Source: Methylocapsa sp. D3K7
Lineage (GTDB): Bacteria > Pseudomonadota > Alphaproteobacteria > Rhizobiales > Beijerinckiaceae
Length of the DNA: 64,000 nt
Reading direction: 5' to 3'
Assembly (NCBI RefSeq): GCF_029855125.1
Contig: NZ_CP123229.1
Span: forward strand, 4,087,391-4,151,390
Under the pieces are notes generated by a model, which searched no databases, was not told where the DNA came from, and worked only from the letters and a program-made list of their open reading frames with translations. The translations under genes were made by a program, and so were the position numbers. Shown piece by piece: positions 19,396 to 28,320 of this stretch; the stretch's first letter is position 1; each line of letters opens with the position of its first letter.

Positions 19396-20815
19396 TCTTG
19401 GCAGATTCCGGCGGGTCCGTGTAAAAGCTGCTCTTATAGAGTCGGCGATAGTAGCAGAGGGGCACAATGCCGATCAGGATCGTACCCATGCTTATCGCGG
19501 AGACGCGAAAGCCTAGTTGGGGCAGTTCATAAAGTCCGACGCTGGCGACGAAGAACGCGGATGTCAGCGGAACAATCCCCGCCAGCACGAAAATCTTCCA
19601 GCTCGTGAACAGCAAATGACGATAATACCAAACGCAGGCAATGCCAACCAGCGCATAGTAGAATGAGACCTGCACACCAATCGCATTGATGAGTTCGCTC
19701 ATCAATTGATTGAGGCTTGGCACCGTGGCTGAGGCAGCGAAGAGAACAAGCGAGACAAACGCCACAGCGATGCCCGCGAGCCACGGCGTCTGGAAGCGCG
19801 GATGCAGCCAGCCCATGGGCTGGCCGATCACCCCGTCGCGGGCCATCGAGAACAACAGCCGCGTGCATTGAAGGAGCTGTGTTTGGAGCGTCGCAACCGC
19901 GCTCACCATCACTGTCAGAACCGCAATGGCGCTCCAGGGCTGGCCGAGTGCCACATGGCCGAGAGCCGGAAGCAAATTTGCGGCGTTTACCTGGATCTCA
20001 TCGGACGTCAAGGCCATCTGGATGGCGACTTGCGCGAGGAGAAAAAGGGCAAAGATCACGAGCACGCCGGCGATGCCGCCGAAGCCAGCCGTCTGTTTGG
20101 CATTTTTTGTTTCTTCCGCGAGATTGGACGACACGTCCCAGCCGAAAAAATAGAAGATCGCGACAAGCATTCCGGCTGAGAAGGAATTGAAGGAGCCGAA
20201 ACGGGATGGCATGAACCAGTCCCAGGAAAAGGCGGCTGCGGGTGCCATGCGCGAGTGCCAGATCGCAAGTCCGCCGATTAGGATCACGGCAGCCACTTCG
20301 ATCAATGTCAGCACGGCCTGGACTTTGGCGGTCGCGGTGATACCCAATGTCACGAGCGCCAGCACGCCCAGGAACCAGAGGGTGCCGATCGCTGTCGCCC
20401 AAAGGACATTATGAAGTTGACCTGGCGCGACAAGATCTAGCGTAGCTTCGCCAGCCGGAAGCGCAGCGGCGACCATGAAGATCGTCGAAAGGCTGAGCAG
20501 CGCCCACCCCGCGATGAATCCGAGTGCGGGATGGATCGCGCGTCCGACCCAGGCGTAGGCAGCTCCTGCGTCCGACCGCCACAAATTGAGATAGGAGAAA
20601 GCTATCGTGGTGCCAGTCATCGGGAGAAATGCGATCAGTAGCGCTGCCGGTCCGGCGAGGCCCACGGCGGCGATCAGTGCCGCGGTGCTGGCGGTGATCG
20701 AGTAGGCCGGTGCCGAACCGGCGACGGCCATGATGGCAGAATCGAGAAGACCAAGCGCCCCCTTCCTCAACGAATGTTCCGTCGAACCTTTGTGCGGCTC
20801 CAAAATGTATTGCAT
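19379..20815 (-). CDS. APC-superfamily amino acid permease
   Basis: Inner-membrane transporter of 478 residues with about 12 predicted helices. The N-terminal signature GLLDSAIMAVAGSAPAYSITAS and the following glycine-rich TM1 match the amino acid/polyamine/organocation family, as do SDAGAAYAWVGRAIHPALGFIAGW and FFGWDVSSNLAEETKN (TM6 region). The substrate is not determinable. It begins nine bases after the ntrX stop and reads in the same direction, so it is probably the last gene of an ntrY-ntrX-permease operon, which would tie amino acid uptake to nitrogen sensing. Its stop overlaps the end of convergent pccA. Confidence 0.87.
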   Translation of the reverse strand: MQYILEPHKGSTEHSLRKGALGLLDSAIMAVAGSAPAYSITASTAALIAAVGLAGPAALLIAFLPMTGTTIAFSYLNLWRSDAGAAYAWVGRAIHPALGFIAGWALLSLSTIFMVAAALPAGEATLDLVAPGQLHNVLWATAIGTLWFLGVLALVTLGITATAKVQAVLTLIEVAAVILIGGLAIWHSRMAPAAAFSWDWFMPSRFGSFNSFSAGMLVAIFYFFGWDVSSNLAEETKNAKQTAGFGGIAGVLVIFALFLLAQVAIQMALTSDEIQVNAANLLPALGHVALGQPWSAIAVLTVMVSAVATLQTQLLQCTRLLFSMARDGVIGQPMGWLHPRFQTPWLAGIAVAFVSLVLFAASATVPSLNQLMSELINAIGVQVSFYYALVGIACVWYYRHLLFTSWKIFVLAGIVPLTSAFFVASVGLYELPQLGFRVSAISMGTILIGIVPLCYYRRLYKSSFYTDPPESAKITQMS

Positions 20816-20824
20816 GATCCAGGC

Positions 20825-22204
20825 TTAATCGACCTGCAGCGACTTCAATTTGCGGTGCAAGGCCGAGCGCTCCATGCCGATGAATTCAGCGGTGCGCGAA
20901 ATATTGCCGCCGAACCGGTTGAGCTGGGCGACGAGATATTCCCGCTCGAAGACTTCCCTCGCGTCCCGCAGCGGCAAGCTCATCAATTTCTCGCCGCCAG
21001 CGCCATTTGGAGTCGAAGGAACAAGAGCACCAATCTCGGACGGCAGCATATCGGCGGTGACCGGTGCCTCTGGATCGCCGCTGGCAAGGATCATCAGCCG
21101 CTCGACGTTGTTGCGCAACTGTCTAATATTGCCGGGCCAATCATGCGATTGGAGAACCGCCATAGCGTCGTCGGCGATCACCCGCTTGGGCATGCCGGTC
21201 GTGATCGAAAGCTGTTCCATGAAATAGGCGATAAGCTCGGCGATGTCCTCGCGGTGCTCGCTGACCGAGGGGACGCGAACCGGCACAACGGCAAGGCGGT
21301 GGAAAAGATCCTCGCGAAAGGCGCCGTCAGCGATCAGCTTTGGAAGGTCGCGCGAGCTTGACGAGATAATACGGACATCGACATGAACGCGGGTCGAACC
21401 TCCGACGCGGAGAAAATTCTGTTCGACCAGAACGCGCAGAATTTTACCCTGGGTCTCCTTGGGCATGTCGGCGATTTCGTCGAGGTAGAGCGTGCCGCCA
21501 TGGGATTCCTCGAGCGCACCGACTGTACGGGGGCGTCCCTCCTTGGCTTCGACGCCGAACAATTCCATTTCCATTGTTTCCGGCTCGATCGTCGCCGAGT
21601 TAATGGTGATGAATGGACCGTTCACACGGGCTGACGCATCATGGATGCTTCGTGCCGCCAGTTCCTTACCGGCGCCCGGCGCGCCGGTGATCAAGATCCG
21701 TGAATTGGCTGGCCCCACCCGTTCGATCACCTGGCGCAATTGATTGATAGCGGTCGACCGGCCGACAATCTTGTTGCTACGTCCAGCACGCGTTCGCAGC
21801 TCCGTCACTTCGCGCTTCAATCGTGAGGCTTCCAGTGCGCGCTCGGCGACCAGCACCAAACGATCCGCCTTGAACGGCTTTTCGATAAAATCATAGGCTC
21901 CAAGCTTGATCGCGGAAACCGCCGTCTCGATATTTCCGTGACCGGAAATCATGACGACTGGAAGCGCAGGATTCTGGTCCTTGATGATCTTCAGCAATTG
22001 GAGACCGTCAAGCCGCGATCCTTGCAGCCAAATATCGAGGAAGACGAGGGTAGGACGCCTTGCTGCGATAGCGTTCAACGCTTCGTCGGAATTCTTGGCT
22101 GTCCGCGTGCCGTGACCTTCGTCCGACAAAATTCCCGAAACAATTTCGCGAATATCGGCTTCGTCGTCCACTATCAGGATATCGCTCGCCATGACGACTT
22201 TCAT
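20825..22204 (-). CDS. ntrX: Response regulator NtrX
   Basis: Partner of the NtrY kinase. The 459-residue protein has a receiver domain (DILIVDDEADIRE, acceptor Asp in LVFLDIWLQGSR, KPFKADR), an AAA+ domain with Walker A GAPGAGKE and Walker B GGTLYLDEIADM, and a C-terminal Fis-type helix-turn-helix (NISRTAEFIGMERSALHRKLKSL). Where NtrC has GAFTGA, NtrX has GRPRTVGALEE, so it should not open sigma-54 promoters; this loss is typical of alphaproteobacterial NtrX. The ATG at 22204 overlaps the ntrY TGA (ATGA). An alternative ATG at 22192 begins the more usual MASDILIVDDE. Confidence 0.95.
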   Translation of the reverse strand: MKVVMASDILIVDDEADIREIVSGILSDEGHGTRTAKNSDEALNAIAARRPTLVFLDIWLQGSRLDGLQLLKIIKDQNPALPVVMISGHGNIETAVSAIKLGAYDFIEKPFKADRLVLVAERALEASRLKREVTELRTRAGRSNKIVGRSTAINQLRQVIERVGPANSRILITGAPGAGKELAARSIHDASARVNGPFITINSATIEPETMEMELFGVEAKEGRPRTVGALEESHGGTLYLDEIADMPKETQGKILRVLVEQNFLRVGGSTRVHVDVRIISSSSRDLPKLIADGAFREDLFHRLAVVPVRVPSVSEHREDIAELIAYFMEQLSITTGMPKRVIADDAMAVLQSHDWPGNIRQLRNNVERLMILASGDPEAPVTADMLPSEIGALVPSTPNGAGGEKLMSLPLRDAREVFEREYLVAQLNRFGGNISRTAEFIGMERSALHRKLKSLQVD

Positions 22205-24480
22205 GCTCCTCTTTTGATTTCGGCCGGCAGGATTTCCTCGGCGGATTTGTCCACATCGCCGGATTCTTGTCCGTCAAGTTCATGTCCCAAGGGAAAAAAC
22301 ATCCTGACCCAGGCGCCCCGCCCAGCCGGTGCATCCCGCAGTTCGAGCCCGCCGCCGTGATCGGCAAGAATTTTGGCGACGATCGGCAGCCCGAGGCCCG
22401 TGCCGTCGGACCGCGTCGTCATGTAGGGTTCAAGCAGTCTTTGCCGGTTTTCCTTGGGAAAACCCATGCCATTGTCGATCACATCGACGGAGACAATGCG
22501 CCCAGCTACCCCAACCGCGACCGATATCTTGCCGTGGAAGTCCGGTTCATCCGAGTGCACGGCGATCCCTTCGGTGGCGTTCTTGACAATGTTTGTGAGG
22601 GCTTGGGAGAAAAGCCGCCGGTCGAAGGGAACGCGGACTGGAGCGTCCGGCGTCTTGTCTTCGAAGTCTATGTCGGGATGCGCGACCCGCATCAGAAACA
22701 GAACTTGACGCACGCACTCACTCAAATCGCCGCTTTCGAGGCGTGCCCTCGGCATGCGGGCGAACGACGAAAATTCATCGACCATGCGCTTGATGTCGTC
22801 GACCTGCCGGATGATCGTGTCGGTGCATTGATCAAAAATATCGCGGTCTTGTCCGATAAGGCGCCCATATTTGCGCTTTAACCGCTCGGCGGAGAGCTGA
22901 ATTGGCGTCAGCGGGTTTTTAATTTCATGGGCGATGCGGCGGGCGACATCGGCCCAGGCCGCCGTCCGCTGCGCGGTCACGAGATCGGTGATGTCGTCGA
23001 GCGTCACGACGTAACTTTTGTCAGCGCGGTCGCCGGGCTCGCTGGTGATGCTCACATTGAACAAGCGGTCGAGTCCATCGCGGTTCAGGGAGATTTGTCC
23101 CTGGACCAGCCGGGATTGGCTCGACCGTGCTTCGTTGAGCAAAGTGTCAATTTCCGGCAGCACCGTTGCGATCGCTTGCCCTGTGATCCGTTCGGCCGTT
23201 TCGCCGCCTTGCGGAATCAATTTCTCGGCGGAGGGATTGAGCGCGGTAATTTCTCCCTTGCGCCCGACGCCAACGACCGCGACCGGAACACCGGACAGAA
23301 CCGCTTCGGTGAAGAGACGCCGCTCATCGATGAGTTTGCTCGCCGCGATCAGCCGATGTTGCTGGAGGCTCAACTCCGAGGTCATCTTGTTGAACGTCTC
23401 GCTGAGGTGACCAAGATCGCCTTCGGATTTGCGAACCGCGACTTGAACATGGAGATTGCCAGAGGCGACCTCGTCAGTGGCGGCGATCAGCCGCCGGATC
23501 GGCGCGACAAGGCTATCGGCGAAGGAAAGACCAAGCCAGGTGGCCGATAAAAGCATGATGAGCGCGATCAACACGAACATGGTCGCGAAGGCGATTCTGA
23601 TGCCACTCCTGTGGCTGTCGAACGCATCGTAAAGCGCGACGAGCTTGGCGGCTTGGCGCGGGAACTCCACCGTGAAAGGATCGACCGGGCGGGCGACATA
23701 TAAAAACGTGTCCTGAAAGGAATTCAGCGTCCTCAAGGCGACGAAGGTTCTGCCTTCATCGAGGATGAGACACATAGGCTCGTTCTTTATGGCGTCGGCG
23801 AAATCGGCAGGCTCCGGCCGGACTACGGATTTGCCGACCACAGCGCCGGTATCCACGCGTTCGACCACCGTGCCATCCGACTTCATCAGGGCCGCTGCGG
23901 TGAAGCCGAGAAAGCGCGCCCTCGATGCAAAAAATTCACGAAACAGCGGCCGATCCACCTCAAACATCAGCTTGCCGCGTTCGAGATCGGAAGCGGTCAA
24001 TCTCGCCTCCTGAAGCAGCGACTTGCATTGGCCTTCGCGAAACAAACGCGCCGCGTCGATCGTATTGTGCACGAAACCGCGGCCGTCCTGCATGAAGGAG
24101 GGATTGAGACTTCGTTCCAGCGTCACCGACCCAACCCAAGCCATCAGGAGGGCCGGCGCGGCGGCGATAATCGAGAAGAGGCCGACAACCCGGACATGCA
24201 ATTCCGCCCCGGCAACGCCTGCTCGGCGCGCCGTGAACAGTGCATAGGCCTCGGCCAGGACGATACCAAAAACGAGGAGAATGCACAGGATATTTGCGAC
24301 AAACAGGCCGAGAACGACGGTATCCGTCGGAGGTATTGGCGTGTAGTTGGAAAAAATAAGAAAGCTGACGAGGCCAATAAAAAGGGCAAGGATGACGGCC
24401 ACGGGCCCGAAACGGGCCGTGAAACGGGGGTGAGTGCTTTTTCCCCTCAAGATGCGCCGCTTTGCTTTTCGATCACCCAT
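22201..24480 (-). CDS. ntrY: Membrane sensor histidine kinase NtrY
   Basis: Nitrogen/redox-linked sensor of 759 residues. Three N-terminal helices (about 28-120) and a fourth near 300-320 bracket a large periplasmic domain. A HAMP linker (DSLVAPIRRLIAATDEVASGNL), a PAS domain (SGVPVAVVGVGRKGEITALNPSAEKL), HisKA with RRIAHEIKNPLTPIQLSAERL and HATPase (IVKNATEGI, VIDNGMGFP, TGLGLPIVAKIL) follow. It overlaps ntrX by four bases. The long AT-rich region upstream (24481-24700) is the likely promoter. It is inverted and 11.5 kb removed from ntrBC. Confidence 0.95.
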   Translation of the reverse strand: MGDRKAKRRILRGKSTHPRFTARFGPVAVILALFIGLVSFLIFSNYTPIPPTDTVVLGLFVANILCILLVFGIVLAEAYALFTARRAGVAGAELHVRVVGLFSIIAAAPALLMAWVGSVTLERSLNPSFMQDGRGFVHNTIDAARLFREGQCKSLLQEARLTASDLERGKLMFEVDRPLFREFFASRARFLGFTAAALMKSDGTVVERVDTGAVVGKSVVRPEPADFADAIKNEPMCLILDEGRTFVALRTLNSFQDTFLYVARPVDPFTVEFPRQAAKLVALYDAFDSHRSGIRIAFATMFVLIALIMLLSATWLGLSFADSLVAPIRRLIAATDEVASGNLHVQVAVRKSEGDLGHLSETFNKMTSELSLQQHRLIAASKLIDERRLFTEAVLSGVPVAVVGVGRKGEITALNPSAEKLIPQGGETAERITGQAIATVLPEIDTLLNEARSSQSRLVQGQISLNRDGLDRLFNVSITSEPGDRADKSYVVTLDDITDLVTAQRTAAWADVARRIAHEIKNPLTPIQLSAERLKRKYGRLIGQDRDIFDQCTDTIIRQVDDIKRMVDEFSSFARMPRARLESGDLSECVRQVLFLMRVAHPDIDFEDKTPDAPVRVPFDRRLFSQALTNIVKNATEGIAVHSDEPDFHGKISVAVGVAGRIVSVDVIDNGMGFPKENRQRLLEPYMTTRSDGTGLGLPIVAKILADHGGGLELRDAPAGRGAWVRMFFPLGHELDGQESGDVDKSAEEILPAEIKRGA

Positions 24481-24700
24481 AATTGCCGGCTGGTAAAGGT
24501 GAAGAGTCAGTATATCGAATCTGCAATGAAATTTAAAATTGCGTTGCCTTTATATCACGCTGTTGCAAGATTGCGACATTTCCAGGGCCAGAAATCCGTT
24601 GGCACTGGAACTGATGCCCATGGCAAAATTGTCGATCTTATTCATAAATCACATTAATAAAAAAGTTTAATTAGTTGTAATATAAATCAAAATATTGTTT

Positions 24701-25681
24701 CTAACCCCATAATTCCCGGGCCGGAGGGTGAACGGTCGAGCCCGTATAGACGAGACCGCCAGGGCGGTCATGGGCCAGCAACAACGGACCATCAAGATCG
24801 ACGAAACGCGCCTGACCGGTCAGCAAGAGAGCTGGCGCCATCGACAGCGAGCTGGCGACCATGCAGCCGATCATGAGTCCGAAGCCAAGGCTTTCCGCAA
24901 GTTTCATCAAGGCCAATGCCTCGGTCAGCCCCCCCGTTTTGTCGAGTTTGATGTTGATTGCATCATAGCGCTCGCGCAAGGCCTCGAGACCTTGCCGGTC
25001 GTGGACGCTTTCATCGGCGCAGACTGGCACAATATGTTGGATTTTGGCGAGCGGCGAGTCTTCGCCCGCGGGCAGCGGCTGCTCGATAAGGCCGACGCCC
25101 GCCTTGGCGCAGGCTTCAAAGTTGCGTTCGAGATCTGCCGCCGTCCACGCCTCATTGGCATCCACGATAAGCGCCGCGTTTGGGGCGGCGTCGCGTACAG
25201 CCGCGAGTCGTGCTGAATCGCCTTCACCCATCAATTTGATTTTGAGGAGAGGCCGCGCCTGTGCTCTTGCGGCCGCCGCCGCCATTTCAGGAGGACTCCC
25301 AGCGGAAATCGTAAAGGCGGTGGTGACGGGCACCGGGGGCGCGACGCCTGCGAGCACATAAGCCGCGACACCGCTTCGCTTGGCGTCGAAATCCCAGAGT
25401 GCGCAATCGAGCGCGTTGCGCGCGGCCCCTGGCGGCAGCAGGCTTTGCAGGAGGCTGCGGTCCGCGCCTGCCTCTATTTGCGCATGGACCGATGCAATTT
25501 GGGACAGGACGGACTCGACCGTTTCGCCATAGCGCGCATAGGGAACACTTTCCCCGCGGCCGCGAAATGCTCCATCTTCGACGGTTGCCACGACGACGAC
25601 AGCTTCGCTCTTCGCGCCGCGCGCAATCACGAATTTGCCGAGGATGGGCAAGCGTTCAACGGAGATGGTAAGCCTGGGCAT
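24701..25681 (-). CDS. Dipeptide epimerase (L-Ala-D/L-Glu epimerase type), enolase superfamily
   Basis: Epimerises dipeptides released from peptidoglycan so that they can be degraded. The 326-residue protein has the muconate-lactonising subgroup layout: N-terminal capping domain with GRGESVPYARYGETVESV, the first catalytic Lys in LLKIKLMGEG (KxK), metal ligands in LIVDANEAW, LIEQPLP and ADESVHD, and the second Lys in NIKLDKTGG. Length and motif order fit the YcjG/AE-epimerase branch; the exact dipeptide cannot be assigned from sequence. It is followed by no murein peptide genes. The ATG at 25681 has only a weak ribosome site. Confidence 0.87.
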   Translation of the reverse strand: MPRLTISVERLPILGKFVIARGAKSEAVVVVATVEDGAFRGRGESVPYARYGETVESVLSQIASVHAQIEAGADRSLLQSLLPPGAARNALDCALWDFDAKRSGVAAYVLAGVAPPVPVTTAFTISAGSPPEMAAAAARAQARPLLKIKLMGEGDSARLAAVRDAAPNAALIVDANEAWTAADLERNFEACAKAGVGLIEQPLPAGEDSPLAKIQHIVPVCADESVHDRQGLEALRERYDAINIKLDKTGGLTEALALMKLAESLGFGLMIGCMVASSLSMAPALLLTGQARFVDLDGPLLLAHDRPGGLVYTGSTVHPPARELWG

Positions 25682-25759
25682 GAGCCTAAATCGAACGAGT
25701 CTTGACAGATGCGGATCCCGCCGCCGTCATCGCGGCGAAAAACCATCGATAACGTCAAG

Positions 25760-27007
25760 TTATGATGGCAGCAACCACCACACTCCCCATGCGGCCAAAA
25801 TCATCAAAACTAAACCCGGCACGACACGTAAAGCAAATGGCAATCCCCCTGTGTAGACGCATAAGACTGCCTTGGTGACCGTATTTGTGGACAGTGCAAG
25901 CAAAATGGGAACCGCAGTTTCGGCGGGTGTCATCCTGCCGTCATTCGCCAATGTGGCCACCGAAATCGCCGCCGAATGGGTATCGGCGAATCCGGCGATC
26001 ATCGCCGCCACGGTGACACCGGCCGCGCCGAACCATGCGTCGGCGGCTTTTGAGATGAGCAAAATCAGCGTCAGCACCGTCGCGAAAATAAACGCCGACT
26101 TTACGCTAAAGGCGCGGCCTTGCTCGTCTGGCTTCTCCGCATTCTGGTGCATGGCGAGGAATGCGAAGGCAACCCCATTGAAGTCAGCGGCAGCGCCTGC
26201 AAAAGCGAGTGGCACGACAACAGCCCGCAAAACTTCGATGTTCGTTACGGCCAGCACCACGGCCAACTGAATGGCTGTCGCGAAGGTGGAGAAAATTGCC
26301 CCAGCCGCTGCTGGCCAAAGAAGTTCTGGCGTATTGGCCGCCCGCGCGCCCATGCTGGCGATTGTTGCCGTACTGGAAATGAAACCCGATGCAAATCCGG
26401 CGATCGGAAGGCCGAAACGGGTGCCGGCGAGCCGGACCGCGATGTGGCCGAGGGCACCGATGGCCATGACAAGGATGACGATGATCCAGATCGCGCGGGG
26501 ATTGAGAGCGCCGAGAGGCCCCATTGGGTGATTTGGCAGGATTGGCAGCACAATCAAAGTGGCGGCGGCGAAGATCAATGCATCACGGATCTCATCTACG
26601 CTCAGCACCGAGCGTGCGAAATGGTGGAGTTCCGTGCGCGCATTCAGCAGGATCGCGATCACGACGGCAGTGGCGGCGGCGAGGCCTGGTCTGCTGACCG
26701 CAAGGCCGCCGAGCAACATGGTGCATATGAGAGCGGTTTCCGTCGTGAGACCAGGATCGAGGCCGCGCCCACGCCAATAAGCGAGCGCGATCATGACAAA
26801 AATGCCAGCCGTGGCGATGGCAAGCAGAGGCATGCCGCCAACGATGAAGCTGATTGCTCCGGCAAGCGATGCGAGGGTAAAGGTCCGAAGCCCAGCAGGA
26901 GAACGTTCAGGCCCTTCTCCCTTCCGGCGCTCGCGGTCCGTACCGATCAAAAGGCCAATGCCAAGCGCGACGGCGAGACTCAAGATCAAAGGATCAAGTC
27001 TAAACAT
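25760..27007 (-). CDS. MgtC/DUF4010-family integral membrane protein
   Basis: The 415-residue protein starts with an MgtC-like segment (LSLAVALGIGLLIGTDRERRKG, LRTFTLASLAGAISFIVGG) and continues with a DUF4010 C-terminal half rich in helices (GFASGFISSTATIASMGARA, GFADTHSAAISVATLA). About 12 membrane segments are visible. The transport substrate is unknown for this family. The start was set at the ATG at 27007; a GTG two codons earlier is also in frame. It lies 27 bases after the VIT-type transporter gene and is probably co-transcribed with it. Confidence 0.85.
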   Translation of the reverse strand: MFRLDPLILSLAVALGIGLLIGTDRERRKGEGPERSPAGLRTFTLASLAGAISFIVGGMPLLAIATAGIFVMIALAYWRGRGLDPGLTTETALICTMLLGGLAVSRPGLAAATAVVIAILLNARTELHHFARSVLSVDEIRDALIFAAATLIVLPILPNHPMGPLGALNPRAIWIIVILVMAIGALGHIAVRLAGTRFGLPIAGFASGFISSTATIASMGARAANTPELLWPAAAGAIFSTFATAIQLAVVLAVTNIEVLRAVVVPLAFAGAAADFNGVAFAFLAMHQNAEKPDEQGRAFSVKSAFIFATVLTLILLISKAADAWFGAAGVTVAAMIAGFADTHSAAISVATLANDGRMTPAETAVPILLALSTNTVTKAVLCVYTGGLPFALRVVPGLVLMILAAWGVWWLLPS

Positions 27008-27034
27008 TTGCACAAATTTGCGGCGGACGCGCGA

Positions 27035-27772
27035 TCACTTGCCGACCAGCCGCGCAATGGCAAAAGCGGCAGCGGCGGCGAGGGAGCCAATAGCCGCCGT
27101 CTGCAAGGCGCTGCGCAAGGGCGCGGCGCCGGTCAATTGCCCTTTCACGCCGCCAAAAATCAGGAGAGCCGCAAGGGTCAGCCCAATCGACACCGGAAGC
27201 GCACGGGAAACCGTTGGCAGAAGGAAATAAGGCAAGAGCGGAATGAGACCGCCAACGACATAGGCACCGCCGATCGTCAAGGCGCTTTTGACGGCGCGGC
27301 CTGGCACCGGCTCTTCCAAACCAAGCTCGAAACGCATCATGAAATTGATCCAGCGGTCGGGATCGCGGGTCAGCGCGGCCGTCACAGTCTCTGCCAAGTC
27401 ACGTTCGAGGCCATGCTCACGCAGGATCTGGCGGACTTCCGCTCGCTCGGTTTCAGGTACTAGCTTAATCTCCAATTTTTCGCGCTGGAACTCGGAGTGG
27501 TAATGTTCGAGATCCGTGCGCGCGGCGAGATAGCCGCCAAGCCCCATTGCCAGGCCGCCCGCCGCGACTTCGGCGAGTCCGGCGGTTATAATGATGGCTG
27601 TCGAGGACACGGCCCCAGAAAGACCCGCCGCGAGGGCGAAGGGAACGGTAAGCCCATCCGCCATTCCAATGACGATGTCGCGGACGAGGGCCGAGGCAAG
27701 AAAGTGCTTTTCAATATGCGGTGTCGCCGGCATGGACCACCAGAAGTTGAACCCAGGGCGCGGCAACGCCAT
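27035..27772 (-). CDS. VIT1/CCC1-family divalent metal transporter
   Basis: The 245-residue membrane protein belongs to the family that exports Fe(II)/Mn(II) from the cytoplasm (vacuolar iron transporters in plants and yeast). The entry helix reads RDIVIGMADGLTVPFALAAGLSG; TM2 ends in the conserved GGLAMGLGGYLAARTDLEHY; a charged cytoplasmic segment (EREVRQILREHGLERD-like, about residues 95-150) corresponds to the metal-binding helical domain; three helices follow. An in-frame ATG at 27733 (MPATPHIEKH) is an alternative start. It sits between copper-type envelope genes and the DUF4010 gene, so the run is metal-related. Confidence 0.87.
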   Translation of the reverse strand: MALPRPGFNFWWSMPATPHIEKHFLASALVRDIVIGMADGLTVPFALAAGLSGAVSSTAIIITAGLAEVAAGGLAMGLGGYLAARTDLEHYHSEFQREKLEIKLVPETERAEVRQILREHGLERDLAETVTAALTRDPDRWINFMMRFELGLEEPVPGRAVKSALTIGGAYVVGGLIPLLPYFLLPTVSRALPVSIGLTLAALLIFGGVKGQLTGAAPLRSALQTAAIGSLAAAAAFAIARLVGK

Positions 27773-27854
27773 CTAAGTCCAGGATATAGCTAGTTAGCGC
27801 CCGGCAGCCTGCGCCGCAAGGTAGCGTTGCTGCAATGGACACCACATCGCTGAT

Positions 27855-28235
27855 TCAAGTGACCGTAAAATGAAAAGTTCCGGAGCTTGGACGCTCGCGG
27901 ATAGAGACAACGAGCCAGCTTACCCGATAGATACCGGGAGGCAGGAGGCGTCCAAGCTTAACGATCACAATCCGCTGGTCGGAAGGATCATTGACAGGCC
28001 TGCCAACCGGGATTGCCGCCCCGGTGGAAGCACTAACGCCAACTTTGGACAAGCCGCTAACCACGTCCAAGTCAAAATAGAGCCTGATCTCGCGTGGGGA
28101 GCCGCTGACGGTCAATCCGACGCCGGGGACCGCGTGGTCGAGGAGCGCCCCGCCCCTAAACCTCGCATGAGCCAGAGATGCCGGAGCGAAGGCGGCGACA
28201 CTTCCGGCGGCGGCAATGAAGTAACGGCGATTCAC
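27855..28235 (-). CDS. CopC-like periplasmic protein lacking the canonical copper ligands
   Basis: The 126-residue protein is a CopC-domain paralogue of the gene at 29373-29738 (shared LLDHAVPGVG, VSGSPREIRLYF, VNDPSDQ, SSGTFHFTVT). The leader MNRRYFIAAAGSVAAFA has a twin-arginine look. In the paralogue the Cu(II) site is an N-terminal His plus Asp-x-His; here the equivalent positions are Arg113 and Arg115 (SIRERPSSG), and an insertion RFRGG follows the probable cleavage point, so Cu(II) binding in the usual way is unlikely. The GTG start has AAAGGAC five bases upstream. It lies 85 bp after copD, same strand. Confidence 0.85.
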   Translation of the reverse strand: MNRRYFIAAAGSVAAFAPASLAHARFRGGALLDHAVPGVGLTVSGSPREIRLYFDLDVVSGLSKVGVSASTGAAIPVGRPVNDPSDQRIVIVKLGRLLPPGIYRVSWLVVSIRERPSSGTFHFTVT

Positions 28236-28320
28236 GTTTGTCCTTTAGGTTCGATCTCTTGACTCCGGATTAGCAGCTACGCCGCGCCGACACCTTCAAG
28301 CCAGCCGCCGCGGTCGATCT

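Noticed and set aside
24601..24625. Possible sigma-54 promoter (TGGCAC) upstream of ntrY
   Set aside because: The -24-like TGGCAC at this site is not followed by a TGC-type -12 element at the right spacing.
26120..27463. 447-codon plus-strand frame across the DUF4010 and VIT genes
   Set aside because: Antisense to two clear membrane-protein genes; the product is Arg/Gly/His-rich with no hydrophobic core or domain.
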